Assembly: GCF_965139615.1 (NCBI RefSeq)
Contig: NZ_CBCSIQ010000022.1
Coordinates: forward strand, 5,205 to 69,204
Length of the DNA stretch: 64,000 nt
Origin: Kerstersia similis
GTDB taxonomy: Bacteria; Pseudomonadota; Gammaproteobacteria; Burkholderiales; Burkholderiaceae_B
Reading direction: 5' to 3'
Below the pieces are notes generated by a model. It was not told the DNA's origin and searched no databases. It worked only from the letters and a program-made list of their open reading frames with translations. Made by a program: the position numbers and the translations under genes. Of the stretch, positions 17,067 through 25,912 are shown piece by piece (the first letter of the stretch is position 1; the number at the start of each line of letters is the position of its first letter).

Positions 17067-18449
17067 TTACATGCTTTTGCGGGCGAGTTCCAGCGCATTC
17101 AGCAGGCGGCCGTGTATGCCGCCGAATCCGCCGTTGCTCATGATCAGGATATGGTCGCCGGGGCGGGCCTCCGCTGCCAGGGCCTGCACCAGCGCATCAA
17201 GGTCGCTCCAGCAGCGGGCGCGTTCGCCCAGAGGGGCCAGTACCACTGCCGGATCCCATTGCACGCTTTGCGTACCCTGGCGTTCGCCAAAACAGTGGAT
17301 CAGGTCGGCATCGGCCAGGGAACCGGGCAGGCGGTCGGCCATGGTGCCCAGCTTCATGGTATTGGAGCGCGGCTCCAGCACGGCGATGATGCGTGCCTGG
17401 CCGACCTGGCGCCGTAATCCGGCCAGCGTCGTGGCGATCGCTGTGGGGTGGTGGGCAAAGTCGTCATAGACCGTAATGCCATCGACCTGGCCCCGGACTT
17501 CCATGCGGCGTTTCACGCCCTGGAACGTGTTCAGGGCGGCAATCGCCGTTGCCGGCGGGATGCCCGCGTGCTGCGCGGCGGCAATGGCCGCCAGGGCATT
17601 GGCGCGGTTGTGAGCGCCTGACAAGTGCCAGGCGACAGTGCCCAGGTGCTCGCCATGCAGACTGACATCGAAGCGGTTGTCGGCCAGATCCCGGGCCTGC
17701 CAGTCGCCATCGGCGCCGAATGTCTGGCATTCCGACCAGCATCCGCGCGCCAGCACGCGATCCAGCGCCTCATTGTGGCTTTCGCGGATGATGCGGCCCT
17801 GGCCGGGCACGGTGCGCACCAGGTGATGGAACTGGGTTTCGATGGCCGCGAGATCGGGGAAGATATCGGCGTGATCGAATTCCAGGTTGTTCAGCACGGC
17901 AGTACGGGGGCGGTAATGAACGAATTTGGAGCGTTTGTCGAAGAACGCCGTATCGTATTCATCAGCTTCGATGACGAAATGGCGGCTGGCGGGCTGCCAG
18001 CGCGCCGAGACGCCGAAATCGGGCGCCACCCCGCCGATCAGGAAGTTGGGTGCCAGACCGGCTTGTTCCAGGATCCAGGCCAGCATGGCCGTGGTGGTGG
18101 TCTTGCCATGCGTGCCGGCAACGGCCAATACGTGCTGCCGGTGCGGCGTCAGAATATGCTCGTTAAGCCATTGCGGGCCGGAGATATAAGGCAGGCCTTG
18201 GTCAAGGATGGCTTCCATCAGCGGATTGCCGCGCTTGACGACATTGCCGATGATGTACAGGTCTGCGCCCAGGGACAGCTGCGAGGCGTCAAAGCCTTCC
18301 AGCAGTTCGATGCCCTGTTCTTCGAGCTGGGTGCTCATGGGGGGATAGACGTTCGCGTCGCACCCGGTGACGCGATGGCCGGCAGCACGGGCGATCAGGG
18401 CCAGACCGCCCATGAACGTGCCGCAGATGCCCAGAATGTGCAGATGCAT
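17067..18449 (-). CDS. mpl: UDP-N-acetylmuramate:L-alanyl-gamma-D-glutamyl-meso-diaminopimelate ligase
   Basis: Mpl reattaches recycled murein tripeptide to UDP-MurNAc. The 460-residue protein begins MHLHILGICGTFMGGLALIA, unlike MurC, and has the Mur ligase P-loop AGTHGKTTTTAM (111-122), EADEYDTAF and YDDFAHHPTAI. The start is fixed by a strong GGAGG 5 bases ahead of the ATG; a longer frame to 18680 has no family similarity. The gene is divergent from accB across a 460-base gap. Confidence 0.96.
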   Translation of the reverse strand: MHLHILGICGTFMGGLALIARAAGHRVTGCDANVYPPMSTQLEEQGIELLEGFDASQLSLGADLYIIGNVVKRGNPLMEAILDQGLPYISGPQWLNEHILTPHRQHVLAVAGTHGKTTTTAMLAWILEQAGLAPNFLIGGVAPDFGVSARWQPASRHFVIEADEYDTAFFDKRSKFVHYRPRTAVLNNLEFDHADIFPDLAAIETQFHHLVRTVPGQGRIIRESHNEALDRVLARGCWSECQTFGADGDWQARDLADNRFDVSLHGEHLGTVAWHLSGAHNRANALAAIAAAQHAGIPPATAIAALNTFQGVKRRMEVRGQVDGITVYDDFAHHPTAIATTLAGLRRQVGQARIIAVLEPRSNTMKLGTMADRLPGSLADADLIHCFGERQGTQSVQWDPAVVLAPLGERARCWSDLDALVQALAAEARPGDHILIMSNGGFGGIHGRLLNALELARKSM

Positions 18450-18910
18450 GGAAACCTCCGTACTGCATTGTAATGGGGGAAATGGATGCCAAGCGGCGGG
18501 CGGGACAGATCGGTGAACCATTGTTTTCAATGGACAACGGCGTTTTTTTGACGTAAAAAGCGGTCTATCGTTACTTTTGCCGACATAATGGCGCATTGCG
18601 AATGGGTTCCCCAGATGCTGGCAGTGGTTCCAGTCAGCCTGCGCGGGCCGTTTTTTTCTGGCTGGCCGGCGCTCGCGCACAGGCTGGCAGCCGGAACCAG
18701 ATCTCGCCCGGAACGGCTAGGCCGTGGCCGCGCTTGGACTCGTCTGTGAGACATGCGGCGTACTTGCCGTTTTATGTGTCCACTTGGTCTGATCCGTCCA
18801 TGAGATCTCCCCGTTTCCAGCTTCCAGCACGTTCGTTCCAACCTGGCTTCGCAGACCGGGCATAGCACCGTCTTGCGTCGCTGAAAAATACACTATGGGA
18901 AAAGGCAGTT
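18450..18910. other. Long mpl-accB divergent intergenic region
   Basis: About 460 bases lie between mpl and accB. Open frames here (for example 18596-18865) are Pro/Arg/Ser-rich with no family resemblance and look like GC-rich shadows. aroQ, which many betaproteobacteria have directly before accB, is not present. An AT-richer patch at 18535-18600 may hold the mpl and accB promoters, leaving accB with a leader of around 300 bases. No known riboswitch was recognised. Confidence 0.5.
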
Positions 18911-19360
18911 ATGGATCTCCGAAAACTGAAAACCTTGATTGACCTGGTTGCCGAGTCCGGCATCGCCGAACTTGAAATTACCGAAGGTGAAGGCAAGGTC
19001 CGCATCGTCAAGTTCGTGCCGCAGGCTGCTGTGGCACCGGCTCCCGTCTATGTGGAAACCGCAGTGGCGGCGCCGGCGGCTGCCGCGGCCCCGGCAGCTG
19101 CGCCTGCCGCGCCCGCCGCACCGCAAGGCCATGTCGTCAAGGCTCCCATGGTGGGCACGTTCTACCGTGCCTCCAGCCCCGGCGCGACGCCTTTCATCGA
19201 AGTTGGCCAGAGCGTCAAGGAAGGCGATGTGCTGTGCATCATCGAAGCGATGAAGCTGCTCAATGAAATCGAGGCCGACAAGGCTGGCGTCATCACCGAA
19301 GTTCTGGTGGAAAACGGCGCGCCCGTGGAGTACGGTCAACCCCTGTTCGTCATCGGCTGA
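18911..19360 (+). CDS. accB: Biotin carboxyl carrier protein of acetyl-CoA carboxylase
   Basis: AccB carries biotin between the two half reactions of acetyl-CoA carboxylase. The 149-residue protein has an N-terminal MDLRKLKTLIDLVAESGI, an Ala/Pro-rich linker (about residues 50-72) and a biotinyl domain with the attachment lysine K115 in EAMKLLNEIE. It is followed by accC after 6 bases in the classic accBC operon. Confidence 0.98.
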   Translation: MDLRKLKTLIDLVAESGIAELEITEGEGKVRIVKFVPQAAVAPAPVYVETAVAAPAAAAAPAAAPAAPAAPQGHVVKAPMVGTFYRASSPGATPFIEVGQSVKEGDVLCIIEAMKLLNEIEADKAGVITEVLVENGAPVEYGQPLFVIG

Positions 19361-19366
19361 TCGCAC

Positions 19367-20713
19367 ATGTTCGAGAAAATCCTTATCGCCAATCGCGGTG
19401 AGATTGCGCTGCGCATCCAGCGCGCCTGCCGCGAGATGGGTATCAAAACCGTGGTCGTGCACTCCGAGGCCGACCGCGATGCGAAATACGTCAGGTTGGC
19501 CGATGAGTCGGTCTGCATCGGGCCGGCACCGTCCCGCGACAGCTATCTGAACATGCCCGCCATCATTTCGGCTGCCGAAGTGGCGGATGCCGAAGCAATC
19601 CACCCGGGGTACGGCTTCCTTGCGGAAAATGCCGACTTTGCCGAACGCGTGGAAAAGAGCGGTTTTGTGTTTATCGGCCCGCGTCCGGATTCCATCCGGA
19701 TCATGGGCGATAAGGTCAGCGCCAAGCAGGCGATGATTGCTGCCGGTGTGCCCGTCGTGCCCGGTTCGCCCGGCGCCTTGCCGGACGATCCGCAGGAGAT
19801 CCTCCGCCTGGGCCGCGAAGTCGGCTATCCGGTGATCATCAAGGCTGCCGGCGGTGGCGGTGGTCGCGGCATGCGTGTGGTCTATACCGAAGCTGCTTTG
19901 TTGAGCGCCGTGCAGATGACGCGCTCCGAAGCGGGTGCGGCCTTCAACAACCCGGAAGTCTATATGGAGAAGTTCCTCGAGAACCCGCGCCATATCGAAA
20001 TCCAGGTGTTGGCGGATGGTGGCCGCAATGCTGTCTGGCTGGGCGAGCGTGATTGCTCCATGCAGCGCCGCCACCAGAAGGTCATCGAAGAGGCGCCGGC
20101 GCCCGGTATTCCCCGCCGTCTGGTGGAACGTATCGGTGAGCGCTGCGTCGAAGCCTGCCGCCGCATCAACTATCGTGGCGCGGGTACTTTCGAATTTCTG
20201 TATGAAAACGGCGAGTTCTATTTCATCGAAATGAACACCCGTATTCAGGTCGAACACCCGGTGACGGAGCTTATTACCGGTATCGACCTGATTCAGCAGC
20301 AGATTCTCGTGGCGGCCGGCGAGAAGTTCACGCTGCGCCAGCGTGATATCCAGATCAAGGGTCACGCCATCGAGTGCCGCATCAACGCGGAAGATCCGTT
20401 CACCTTCGTTCCCAGCCCCGGCCGCATCACCAACTGGCACGTGGGTGGAGGCCCGGGCATCCGCATCGACTCGCACGTGTTCAACGGGTATTTCGTGCCC
20501 CCCAACTACGATTCGATGATTGCCAAGGTGATCTCCTACGGCGACACGCGTGAACAGGCCTTGGCCCGTATGCGCATCGCCCTGTCGGAAATGGTGGTGG
20601 AAGGTATCTCGACCAACGTGCAGTTGCATCGCGAGCTGCTGCAGGACGCGCGCTTCATTGAAGGCGGCACCAGCATTCACTATCTCGAGCAAAAGCTCTC
20701 CCAGCGTCCTTGA
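19367..20713 (+). CDS. accC: Acetyl-CoA carboxylase biotin carboxylase subunit
   Basis: AccC carboxylates biotin on AccB with ATP and bicarbonate. The 448-residue ATP-grasp enzyme shows IANRGEIALRIQRACREMG at the start, the Gly-rich ATP lid AAGGGGGRGMRVV, ERDCSMQRRHQKVIEEAPAPG and FIEMNTRIQVEHPVTE. The length is standard. Confidence 0.98.
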   Translation: MFEKILIANRGEIALRIQRACREMGIKTVVVHSEADRDAKYVRLADESVCIGPAPSRDSYLNMPAIISAAEVADAEAIHPGYGFLAENADFAERVEKSGFVFIGPRPDSIRIMGDKVSAKQAMIAAGVPVVPGSPGALPDDPQEILRLGREVGYPVIIKAAGGGGGRGMRVVYTEAALLSAVQMTRSEAGAAFNNPEVYMEKFLENPRHIEIQVLADGGRNAVWLGERDCSMQRRHQKVIEEAPAPGIPRRLVERIGERCVEACRRINYRGAGTFEFLYENGEFYFIEMNTRIQVEHPVTELITGIDLIQQQILVAAGEKFTLRQRDIQIKGHAIECRINAEDPFTFVPSPGRITNWHVGGGPGIRIDSHVFNGYFVPPNYDSMIAKVISYGDTREQALARMRIALSEMVVEGISTNVQLHRELLQDARFIEGGTSIHYLEQKLSQRP

Positions 20714-20797
20714 GCCAGTGCCGCTGCTGCCGTGAGGGGCGGCGGCGCCAGCCGATAGGACATACGGGCCCCGCCGCACAGGCAGGGATGGCCCGCC

Positions 20798-20831
20798 AGG
20801 CATCGCCAGCAGTAACATGCTGGCGATGCCT
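20798..20831 (+). terminator. Perfect 14-bp hairpin between accC and prmA
   Basis: AGGCATCGCCAGCA at 20798-20811 pairs exactly with 20818-20831, with loop GTAACA. It is followed by only TATTTC, so it is either a weak attenuator or an mRNA stem just ahead of the prmA ribosome binding site (AGGA at 20837-20840). Confidence 0.6.
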
Positions 20832-20849
20832 ATTTCAGGAACCAGAAAA

Positions 20850-21767
20850 ATGCGTGAGTTATTGTTGTCCTGCCCGGGAGACCTGGCGGAGCCCTGGTCG
20901 GATGCCTTGCTCGAAGCTGGCGCACTGTCCGTCTCGGTCGAAGATGCGGATAGCGATACCGAAGCCGAGCAGCCGCTGTTCGGCGAGCCGGGGACGGAGC
21001 CGGAAACCGTGGGCTGGAACCGCAACGTCGTGGTGGCGCTGCTGCCCGACGGGGCGGATCCGGCGCAGTTGCTGGAGGCAGCCCTGTCATCCAGCGGCCT
21101 GGACGCGGCCCTGGCCGAAAACTGGACTTTGCGGGATGTGCCCGACGCTGATTGGGTGCGGCTGACGCAAGCGCAGTTTGGGCCGATTGCGGTTGGCGAC
21201 AAAGTGCGCATCGTGCCTAGCTGGCACGTGGAACCAGGCGCAGCGCTGGACAAACCGGCAGGCGGCATCGCGATTCAGCTGGACCCTGGCCTGGCATTCG
21301 GTACCGGCAGCCACCCGACCACGCACTTGTGCCTGGCCTGGCTGGCGGAAGCCATGCCTGCTGGCGCCAATGTGCTGGATTACGGTTGTGGTTCGGGCAT
21401 CCTGGCGATTGCTGCCGCGATGCTGGGGGCAAACAGCGTTCATGGCGTGGATATTGATGCCCAGGCCGTGCAGGCCACGCAGGACAATGCGACCGTCAAT
21501 AGCGTGACGATCCAGGCAAGCCTGCCGGATGGTCTGGCGGATGGACAGTACGATGTTGTCGTCGCCAATATCCTGTCCAACCCCCTGAAGGTGCTGGCGC
21601 CCATGCTGGCCGGCCGTGTTCTGCCGGGCGGGCATCTGGTACTGTCTGGCGTGCTGGCGCGCCAGGCCGAGGAAGTGGCCGCCGCCTATGCGCCTTGGCT
21701 GGCAATGACGGTCTGGCAGGAGCGCGAAGGCTGGGTCTGTCTGCATGGGCAGCGTCCGGCGGCCTGA
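20850..21767 (+). CDS. prmA: Ribosomal protein L11 methyltransferase
   Basis: PrmA trimethylates ribosomal protein L11. The 305-residue protein has an N-terminal L11-recognition domain and a C-terminal SAM-dependent methyltransferase with LDPGLAFGTGSHPTTHLCLAWL, motif I NVLDYGCGSGILAIAA, and the catalytic-site VANILSNPLKVLAP (usual N-I-L-A-x-P). The start is the ATG at 20850 with AGGA upstream. An earlier in-frame ATG at 20817 falls inside the hairpin. Confidence 0.95.
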   Translation: MRELLLSCPGDLAEPWSDALLEAGALSVSVEDADSDTEAEQPLFGEPGTEPETVGWNRNVVVALLPDGADPAQLLEAALSSSGLDAALAENWTLRDVPDADWVRLTQAQFGPIAVGDKVRIVPSWHVEPGAALDKPAGGIAIQLDPGLAFGTGSHPTTHLCLAWLAEAMPAGANVLDYGCGSGILAIAAAMLGANSVHGVDIDAQAVQATQDNATVNSVTIQASLPDGLADGQYDVVVANILSNPLKVLAPMLAGRVLPGGHLVLSGVLARQAEEVAAAYAPWLAMTVWQEREGWVCLHGQRPAA

Positions 21768-21930
21768 AAGGGCGCCCAGGGGCGCGGCGACACGCTGCTG
21801 GCCGCTACGCTGGTATGTGTTGCTGCGCACCGTGTTCGGGCGGGAATAAAACGCCCGGATATCGTCGGGCGGATGTGAGCGTTGCCGGATCGGTCCGGCG
21901 GCCTGTATTCACTGTATTGAGGAATCAACT

Positions 21931-22875
21931 ATGGCTTTTCCCATTCTGGTTTGCGGCTCCATCGCTTTCGACAGCATTGCGGTTTTCGAAGGCCACTTCA
22001 AGGATCACATCCTGCCTGACCGGATCCAATCCCTGAGCCTGTCCTTCACGGTGCCGTCGCTGCGCAAGGTGTATGGCGGATGCGCAGGCAATATCGCCTA
22101 CAACCTGCGCCTGCTGGGCGGGCAGCCGCTGCCGGTGGCGACCGTGGGCGAAGATGCCAGCGACTATCTGGACTACCTGCGTAAGCTGGGCATCAGCACC
22201 GAATGGGTGCGCGTGGCGCCGGGCAGCTATACCGCACAGTGTTTTGTGACCACCGATCTGGACGATAACCAGATTGCCGCGTTCCATCCGGGCGCCATGG
22301 CGCTGGCTGCGGATAACGATATTTCTACGGCGGAAGGCGCATGGGCCATTGTGGCACCGGATGCCAAGGATGGCATGTTTGCGCATGCCCGGCGTTTGCA
22401 TGCCCGTGGTATCCCCGCGGTCTTCGATCTGGGGCAGGCCATGCCCTTGTTCAGCGGCGAGGATATCGAAGAGATGCTCAAGCTGGTGCAGGTGCTGACG
22501 CTCAACGATTATGAAGCCAGCGTGGTGGAACAGCGCACCGGGCGGGACATGGCGGATATCGCCAAGGGCCTGCAGGCAGTGGTCGTGACGCGTGGCGCCA
22601 ACGGCGCGACAGTATGGACCAATGGCAAGACCGAGGAAATCGGTGCCGTGAAGGCCGAGGCTGTCGTGGACCCGACCGGTTGCGGTGATGCGCATCGGGC
22701 CGGCTTGCTGTACGGTGTATCGCTGGGCTGGTCATGGGCTGACAGCTGCCGCCTGGGTAACGTCATGGGTTCGATCAAAGTCGCGTCGCGCGGGCCGCAG
22801 CAGCACCAGCCTGCACGGGAAGAGATATCCAGGCGCCTGGAGCAGGGCTACGGCCTGGTATTGCCACCGCTGTAA
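21931..22875 (+). CDS. PfkB-family carbohydrate kinase (adenosine/ribokinase-like)
   Basis: This 314-residue protein has the PfkB N-terminal signature VYGGCAGNIAYNLRLLGG and the C-terminal ATP/catalytic motif DPTGCGDAHRAGLLYG. The catalytic aspartate is present, but the usual GAGDxF reads GCGDAH. Related betaproteobacterial proteins are often labelled adenosine kinase; the substrate cannot be read from sequence. It stands alone after prmA, with its own leader. Confidence 0.85.
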   Translation: MAFPILVCGSIAFDSIAVFEGHFKDHILPDRIQSLSLSFTVPSLRKVYGGCAGNIAYNLRLLGGQPLPVATVGEDASDYLDYLRKLGISTEWVRVAPGSYTAQCFVTTDLDDNQIAAFHPGAMALAADNDISTAEGAWAIVAPDAKDGMFAHARRLHARGIPAVFDLGQAMPLFSGEDIEEMLKLVQVLTLNDYEASVVEQRTGRDMADIAKGLQAVVVTRGANGATVWTNGKTEEIGAVKAEAVVDPTGCGDAHRAGLLYGVSLGWSWADSCRLGNVMGSIKVASRGPQQHQPAREEISRRLEQGYGLVLPPL

Positions 22876-23170
22876 GCGGCTCGGGCGATGGGCCTTGGGC
22901 ACAAACCTGGCAGGCGGCGCATCCTGCCGCCAGGCCGGGGCCAGGGCCCGTCTGCATTGATAAAGGTTGTGACAGATTCTCAGGTATCCGCTCGACCGGG
23001 AAATAGGTTTCCGGCTTGCCGGGATGTATCATGTGAATAGAGATTCTCTGCGGTAGTCGGCTGTCCCTGTAATAGGGCTGCCGGGTTCGGTTGAAGGCAT
23101 CCGCCGATTCTGACCTGCCGCGACATCGCCTGGCTGGGAGCCAGGTGATGGTGACATTAGGAGCGACATC

Positions 23171-23674
23171 ATGGCTATGGCACAAGTACAAGTTTCTTCC
23201 CGTTCCGGCGTCCGTCGCGGCATGGCGGTGGTCGCCGTGGCAGCAACTCTGGCCGTCCTGGCAGGCTGCTCGACGCAGCGCGCGTCCAGTTCCGTCTATA
23301 CCTACGGCCAGGCGCAGCGCGAGCAGATCGTCCGCAACGGCACGGTACAGAAGGTGCGTCCGATCACGCTGCAATCCGATGATTCCACGGCCGTGGGCAC
23401 GCTGGCAGGGGGTGCCTTGGGCGGTGTTGTGGGTAATACGGTCGGCGGCGGCAGCGGTCGTACCATCGCAACGGTGGGCGGCGCCATCCTGGGCGCCTTG
23501 GCCGGCAGCGCCGTTGAGAAGAACATCAATACCCGCAATGGTGTGGAAGTCACGGTGCTGCTGGATAACGGCGAAACCCGTGTCATCGCCCAGGAAGCGG
23601 ATGTGCCGCTGAGCGTAGGCCAGCGCGTGCAAGTGATCAGCGGTGCGGGCCCGACCCGTGTGGCGCCGATGTAA
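23171..23674 (+). CDS. Glycine-zipper 2TM outer-membrane lipoprotein (SlyB/Pcp-like)
   Basis: This 167-residue lipoprotein has a signal peptide and lipobox L-A-G-C (VLAGCSTQ, about residues 31-34). The glycine-zipper region GTLAGGALGGVVGNTVGGGSGR-TIATVGGAILGALAG forms two Gly-rich membrane segments of the Rick_17kDa/SlyB type, followed by a small C-terminal beta domain (VTVLLDNGETRVIAQ). Such proteins sit in the outer membrane and support envelope integrity. It is followed by a strong terminator. Confidence 0.9.
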   Translation: MAMAQVQVSSRSGVRRGMAVVAVAATLAVLAGCSTQRASSSVYTYGQAQREQIVRNGTVQKVRPITLQSDDSTAVGTLAGGALGGVVGNTVGGGSGRTIATVGGAILGALAGSAVEKNINTRNGVEVTVLLDNGETRVIAQEADVPLSVGQRVQVISGAGPTRVAPM

Positions 23675-23756
23675 GAGCCGTTTGGAAGATGGCTGCCTCT
23701 CTCATGATGGGGGGCTGCCTTCCAGGCTGGTGCGGAGGGTCTATCCCGTACCAAAC

Positions 23757-23800
23757 AAAAACCCCCTGCAAGCCGAGCTATCGGCTTGCAGGGGGTTTTT
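23757..23800. terminator. Bidirectional rho-independent terminator
   Basis: A perfect 20-bp inverted repeat (23757-23776 with 23781-23800, loop GCTA) has five A on the left flank and five T on the right. It lies between the convergent SlyB-like and yggT genes and should stop transcription from both sides. Confidence 0.95.
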
Positions 23801-23863
23801 CATGGCCGCGACGCATGCCGGGGGCAGGCGCAAACTGGCCACGGCGGCACGCACGCCGCAGGT

Positions 23864-24427
23864 TCAGAACATGAGCAGCTGGTAGCTGATACGGGTCAGG
23901 ATCATCACGCAGATCTGTGCGCCGAGCAGCAGCACCAGCGGCGAGAGATCCATGCCGCCCGGAGTGGGCAGGACGCGACGGATAGGCGCCAGCAGCGGGT
24001 CGGTCATGGTGCGCAATACCGGCATGACGGGCGCCAGCGGATTGACCCAGGACAGGATGGCCTGGATCAGTGTCAGCCAGACCAGGAGATTGAAGCCCCA
24101 TTTCGCCACCGTCAGGATGGCTGCGCCGAGGATGGAGGGCACCATGGTCAGCGTGGGCAGGCTTTGCAGGGCCAGGCAGATGACCAGGAACCAGTAGATC
24201 AGGGCGATCAGCCAGGCGGCGGCCAGGCTGGCCCAATCGACACGGCTGCGCAGCGGGAACACATTGCGCAGAGGCTGCACCAGCCATTGCGTCACCTGAG
24301 AGATCGCCTGGTGAATGGGATTGAACGGGTGTAGCCGGACAAACAGCATCCAGGCGCGGGCCAGCAGGGCGGCGCCCAGCAGCATGGCTGCAATGTCTAG
24401 CAGGAAGTGAATGATTTCGCCGATCAT
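23864..24427 (-). CDS. YggT family integral membrane protein
   Basis: This 187-residue protein consists of two YggT repeats, each with two membrane helices (AAMLLGAALLARAWMLFV; LIYWFLVICLALQSL; LLVWLTLIQAILSWVNP; LLGAQICVMIL). The motif ILSWVNP and PLLAPIRRVLPTPGGMDLSPLVLLL are typical. I chose the ATG at 24427, where the first helix starts; in-frame ATG 24469 and TTG 24490 are alternatives, and none has a clear ribosome binding site. YggT proteins are linked to osmotic tolerance and membrane protein assembly. Confidence 0.88.
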   Translation of the reverse strand: MIGEIIHFLLDIAAMLLGAALLARAWMLFVRLHPFNPIHQAISQVTQWLVQPLRNVFPLRSRVDWASLAAAWLIALIYWFLVICLALQSLPTLTMVPSILGAAILTVAKWGFNLLVWLTLIQAILSWVNPLAPVMPVLRTMTDPLLAPIRRVLPTPGGMDLSPLVLLLGAQICVMILTRISYQLLMF

Positions 24428-24622
24428 GAATAAGCCTGAAATTACGGAGATGGCCGCAAGGTAGGGCATGTCATGCCGCAGGTACCTCAAACGGGCAAGG
24501 CGATTTTATGCGGGAGCACAATGAAAGGCGACTCCCGTGGGGTGCATTTGCCCATGGCCGGGCTGCCATTGTCGCATGATGTGGTGACAGCGCGGCGGCG
24601 GTTTTGCCGTGCTGTTGCCATG

Positions 24623-24713
24623 AAAAAAGCGCGCCCCGGGAGCGAGTTGCCTGCCCCGAAGTTGGAGTGATGTCCAACGCTCGGGGAGCAGTTCGTTCAG
24701 AGGGGCGCGCTTT
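24623..24713. terminator. Long nested-hairpin terminator after the histone-like gene
   Basis: AAAGCGCGCCCC at 24626-24637 pairs with GGGGCGCGCTTT at 24702-24713. Inside, CCCCGA pairs with TCGGGG and GTTGGA with TCCAAC, giving a second stacked stem. On the minus strand the outer stem is followed by six T, so it terminates the histone-like gene that ends at 24749. At about 90 bases it is unusually large. Confidence 0.75.
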
Positions 24714-24748
24714 CTGTTTCGGCCCGCCGAGGGACGGGCCGAGTGGGA

Positions 24749-25912
24749 TCAACGCTTGTCGGCGGGGCGCTCGTCAACCGGGAAGGGCCAGGCGCTGGCC
24801 GGATTGCTGCCGGTCTTGGCCGGTGTGGCTTCTGCTGCAGCGGGGGCCGGTGCGGCTTTCTTTGCTGCGGCTTTCTTTGCGGCGGGCTTTTTGACGGCGG
24901 CCGGCTGCTTGGCCGTCTTGCCATCTGCCGCTGCCGGCTTCGTTGCGGTGGCGGCCTTGGCCTTGGCAGCCGGTTTGTCAGCCGGGGCGACGGGAACCTT
25001 GCTGGCAGGGGCTTCTGCTGCCGGGGCGCTGCTTTCCGACGCTGCGGGGGCTACGGTCTTGGCAGCGGCTTTTTTGGCCGGAGCCGTCTTGGCAGCAGGC
25101 TTGGCTGCGGGTTTGGCAGCAGCCTTGGCGGGCGTCTTGGCAGCGGTAGCGTCCGTGCTCTTGGCAGCCGCTTTTTTGGCCGGAGCCGCCTTGGCAGCGG
25201 GCTTGGCAGCCGGTTTTGCGGCGGGTTTGGCAGCAGCCTTGGCCGGTGCCTGAGTAGCGGTAGCGTCCGCGCTCTTGGCGGCAGCCTTTTTGGCGGGGGC
25301 GGGCTTGGCAGCCGGCTTTGCANCGGGCTTGGCCGCAGCCTTGGCNGGNGCCTTGGCAGCAGTCGCGTCGGCGCTCTTTGCCGCAGCCGCTTTCTTGGCG
25401 GGGGCGGGCTTGGCAGCCGGCTTTGCAGCGGGTTTGGCTGCAGCCTTGGCCGGTGCCTTGGCGGCAGTCGCGTCGGCGCTCTTGGCAGCCGCCGCTTTCT
25501 TGGCGGGTGCAGCCTTGGCAGCCGGTTTTGCAGCGGGCTTGGCCGCAGCCTTGGCCGGTGCCTTGGCGGCAGTCGCGTCGGCGCTCTTGGCAGCCGCCGC
25601 TTTCTTGGCGGGTGCAGCCTTGGCAGCCGGTTTTGCAGCGGGCTTGGCCGGTGCCTTGGCGGCAGTCGCGTCTGCGCTCTTGGCAGCAGCCGCTTTCTTG
25701 GCGGGTGCAGCCTTGGCAGCCGGTTTTGCAGCGGGCTTGGCCGCAGCCTTGGCGGCAGCGGCCTTTTTGGCCGGTGCCTTGGCAGCGGAAGTGGCAGCAG
25801 CCGGTTGCGCGCCAGCTTGCGCAGTCACGGGGGCGGCGGCAGCTTGGTCGGCAGTTTTCTTGGTAGAGGGTTTCTTGACTGCTTTTGCCGCAGTCTTGGT
25901 GGCTGTTGCCAT
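24749..25912 (-). CDS. Histone H1-like Lys/Ala/Pro-rich DNA-binding protein
   Basis: This 387-residue protein is almost entirely Lys, Ala and Pro, with repeated AAKPAAKPAAKAAPAKKAAAAKSADATAA-type blocks of about 35-40 residues in the middle. It resembles eukaryotic H1 tails, AlgP and the Bordetella H1 homologues, which bind DNA non-specifically and may influence nucleoid structure. A strong AAGGAG lies 7 bases before the ATG. Three ambiguous bases (near 25323, 25346 and 25349) fall in the repeat region, so the exact repeat number is uncertain. The very C-terminus (ASAWPFPVDERPADKR) is non-repetitive. Confidence 0.88.
   Translation of the reverse strand: MATATKTAAKAVKKPSTKKTADQAAAAPVTAQAGAQPAAATSAAKAPAKKAAAAKAAAKPAAKPAAKAAPAKKAAAAKSADATAAKAPAKPAAKPAAKAAPAKKAAAAKSADATAAKAPAKAAAKPAAKPAAKAAPAKKAAAAKSADATAAKAPAKAAAKPAAKPAAKPAPAKKAAAAKSADATAAKXXAKAAAKPXAKPAAKPAPAKKAAAKSADATATQAPAKAAAKPAAKPAAKPAAKAAPAKKAAAKSTDATAAKTPAKAAAKPAAKPAAKTAPAKKAAAKTVAPAASESSAPAAEAPASKVPVAPADKPAAKAKAATATKPAAADGKTAKQPAAVKKPAAKKAAAKKAAPAPAAAEATPAKTGSNPASAWPFPVDERPADKR
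25040..25790. repeat. Tandem coding repeats of the histone-like gene
   Basis: Blocks built from GCAGCCGGTTTTGCAGCGGG, CTTGGCCGGTGCCTTGGC and AGTCGCGTCGGCGCTCTTGG-like units recur at roughly 100-120 base spacing, differing by a few bases. The unresolved N bases sit inside this array. Such arrays change length by slippage or recombination. Confidence 0.85.

Noticed and set aside
24749..25912. Long plus-strand Gly/Ser/Leu-rich frame over the histone-like gene
   Set aside because: It is the antisense reading of the repeat array; the minus strand has a strong ribosome binding site and H1-like composition.
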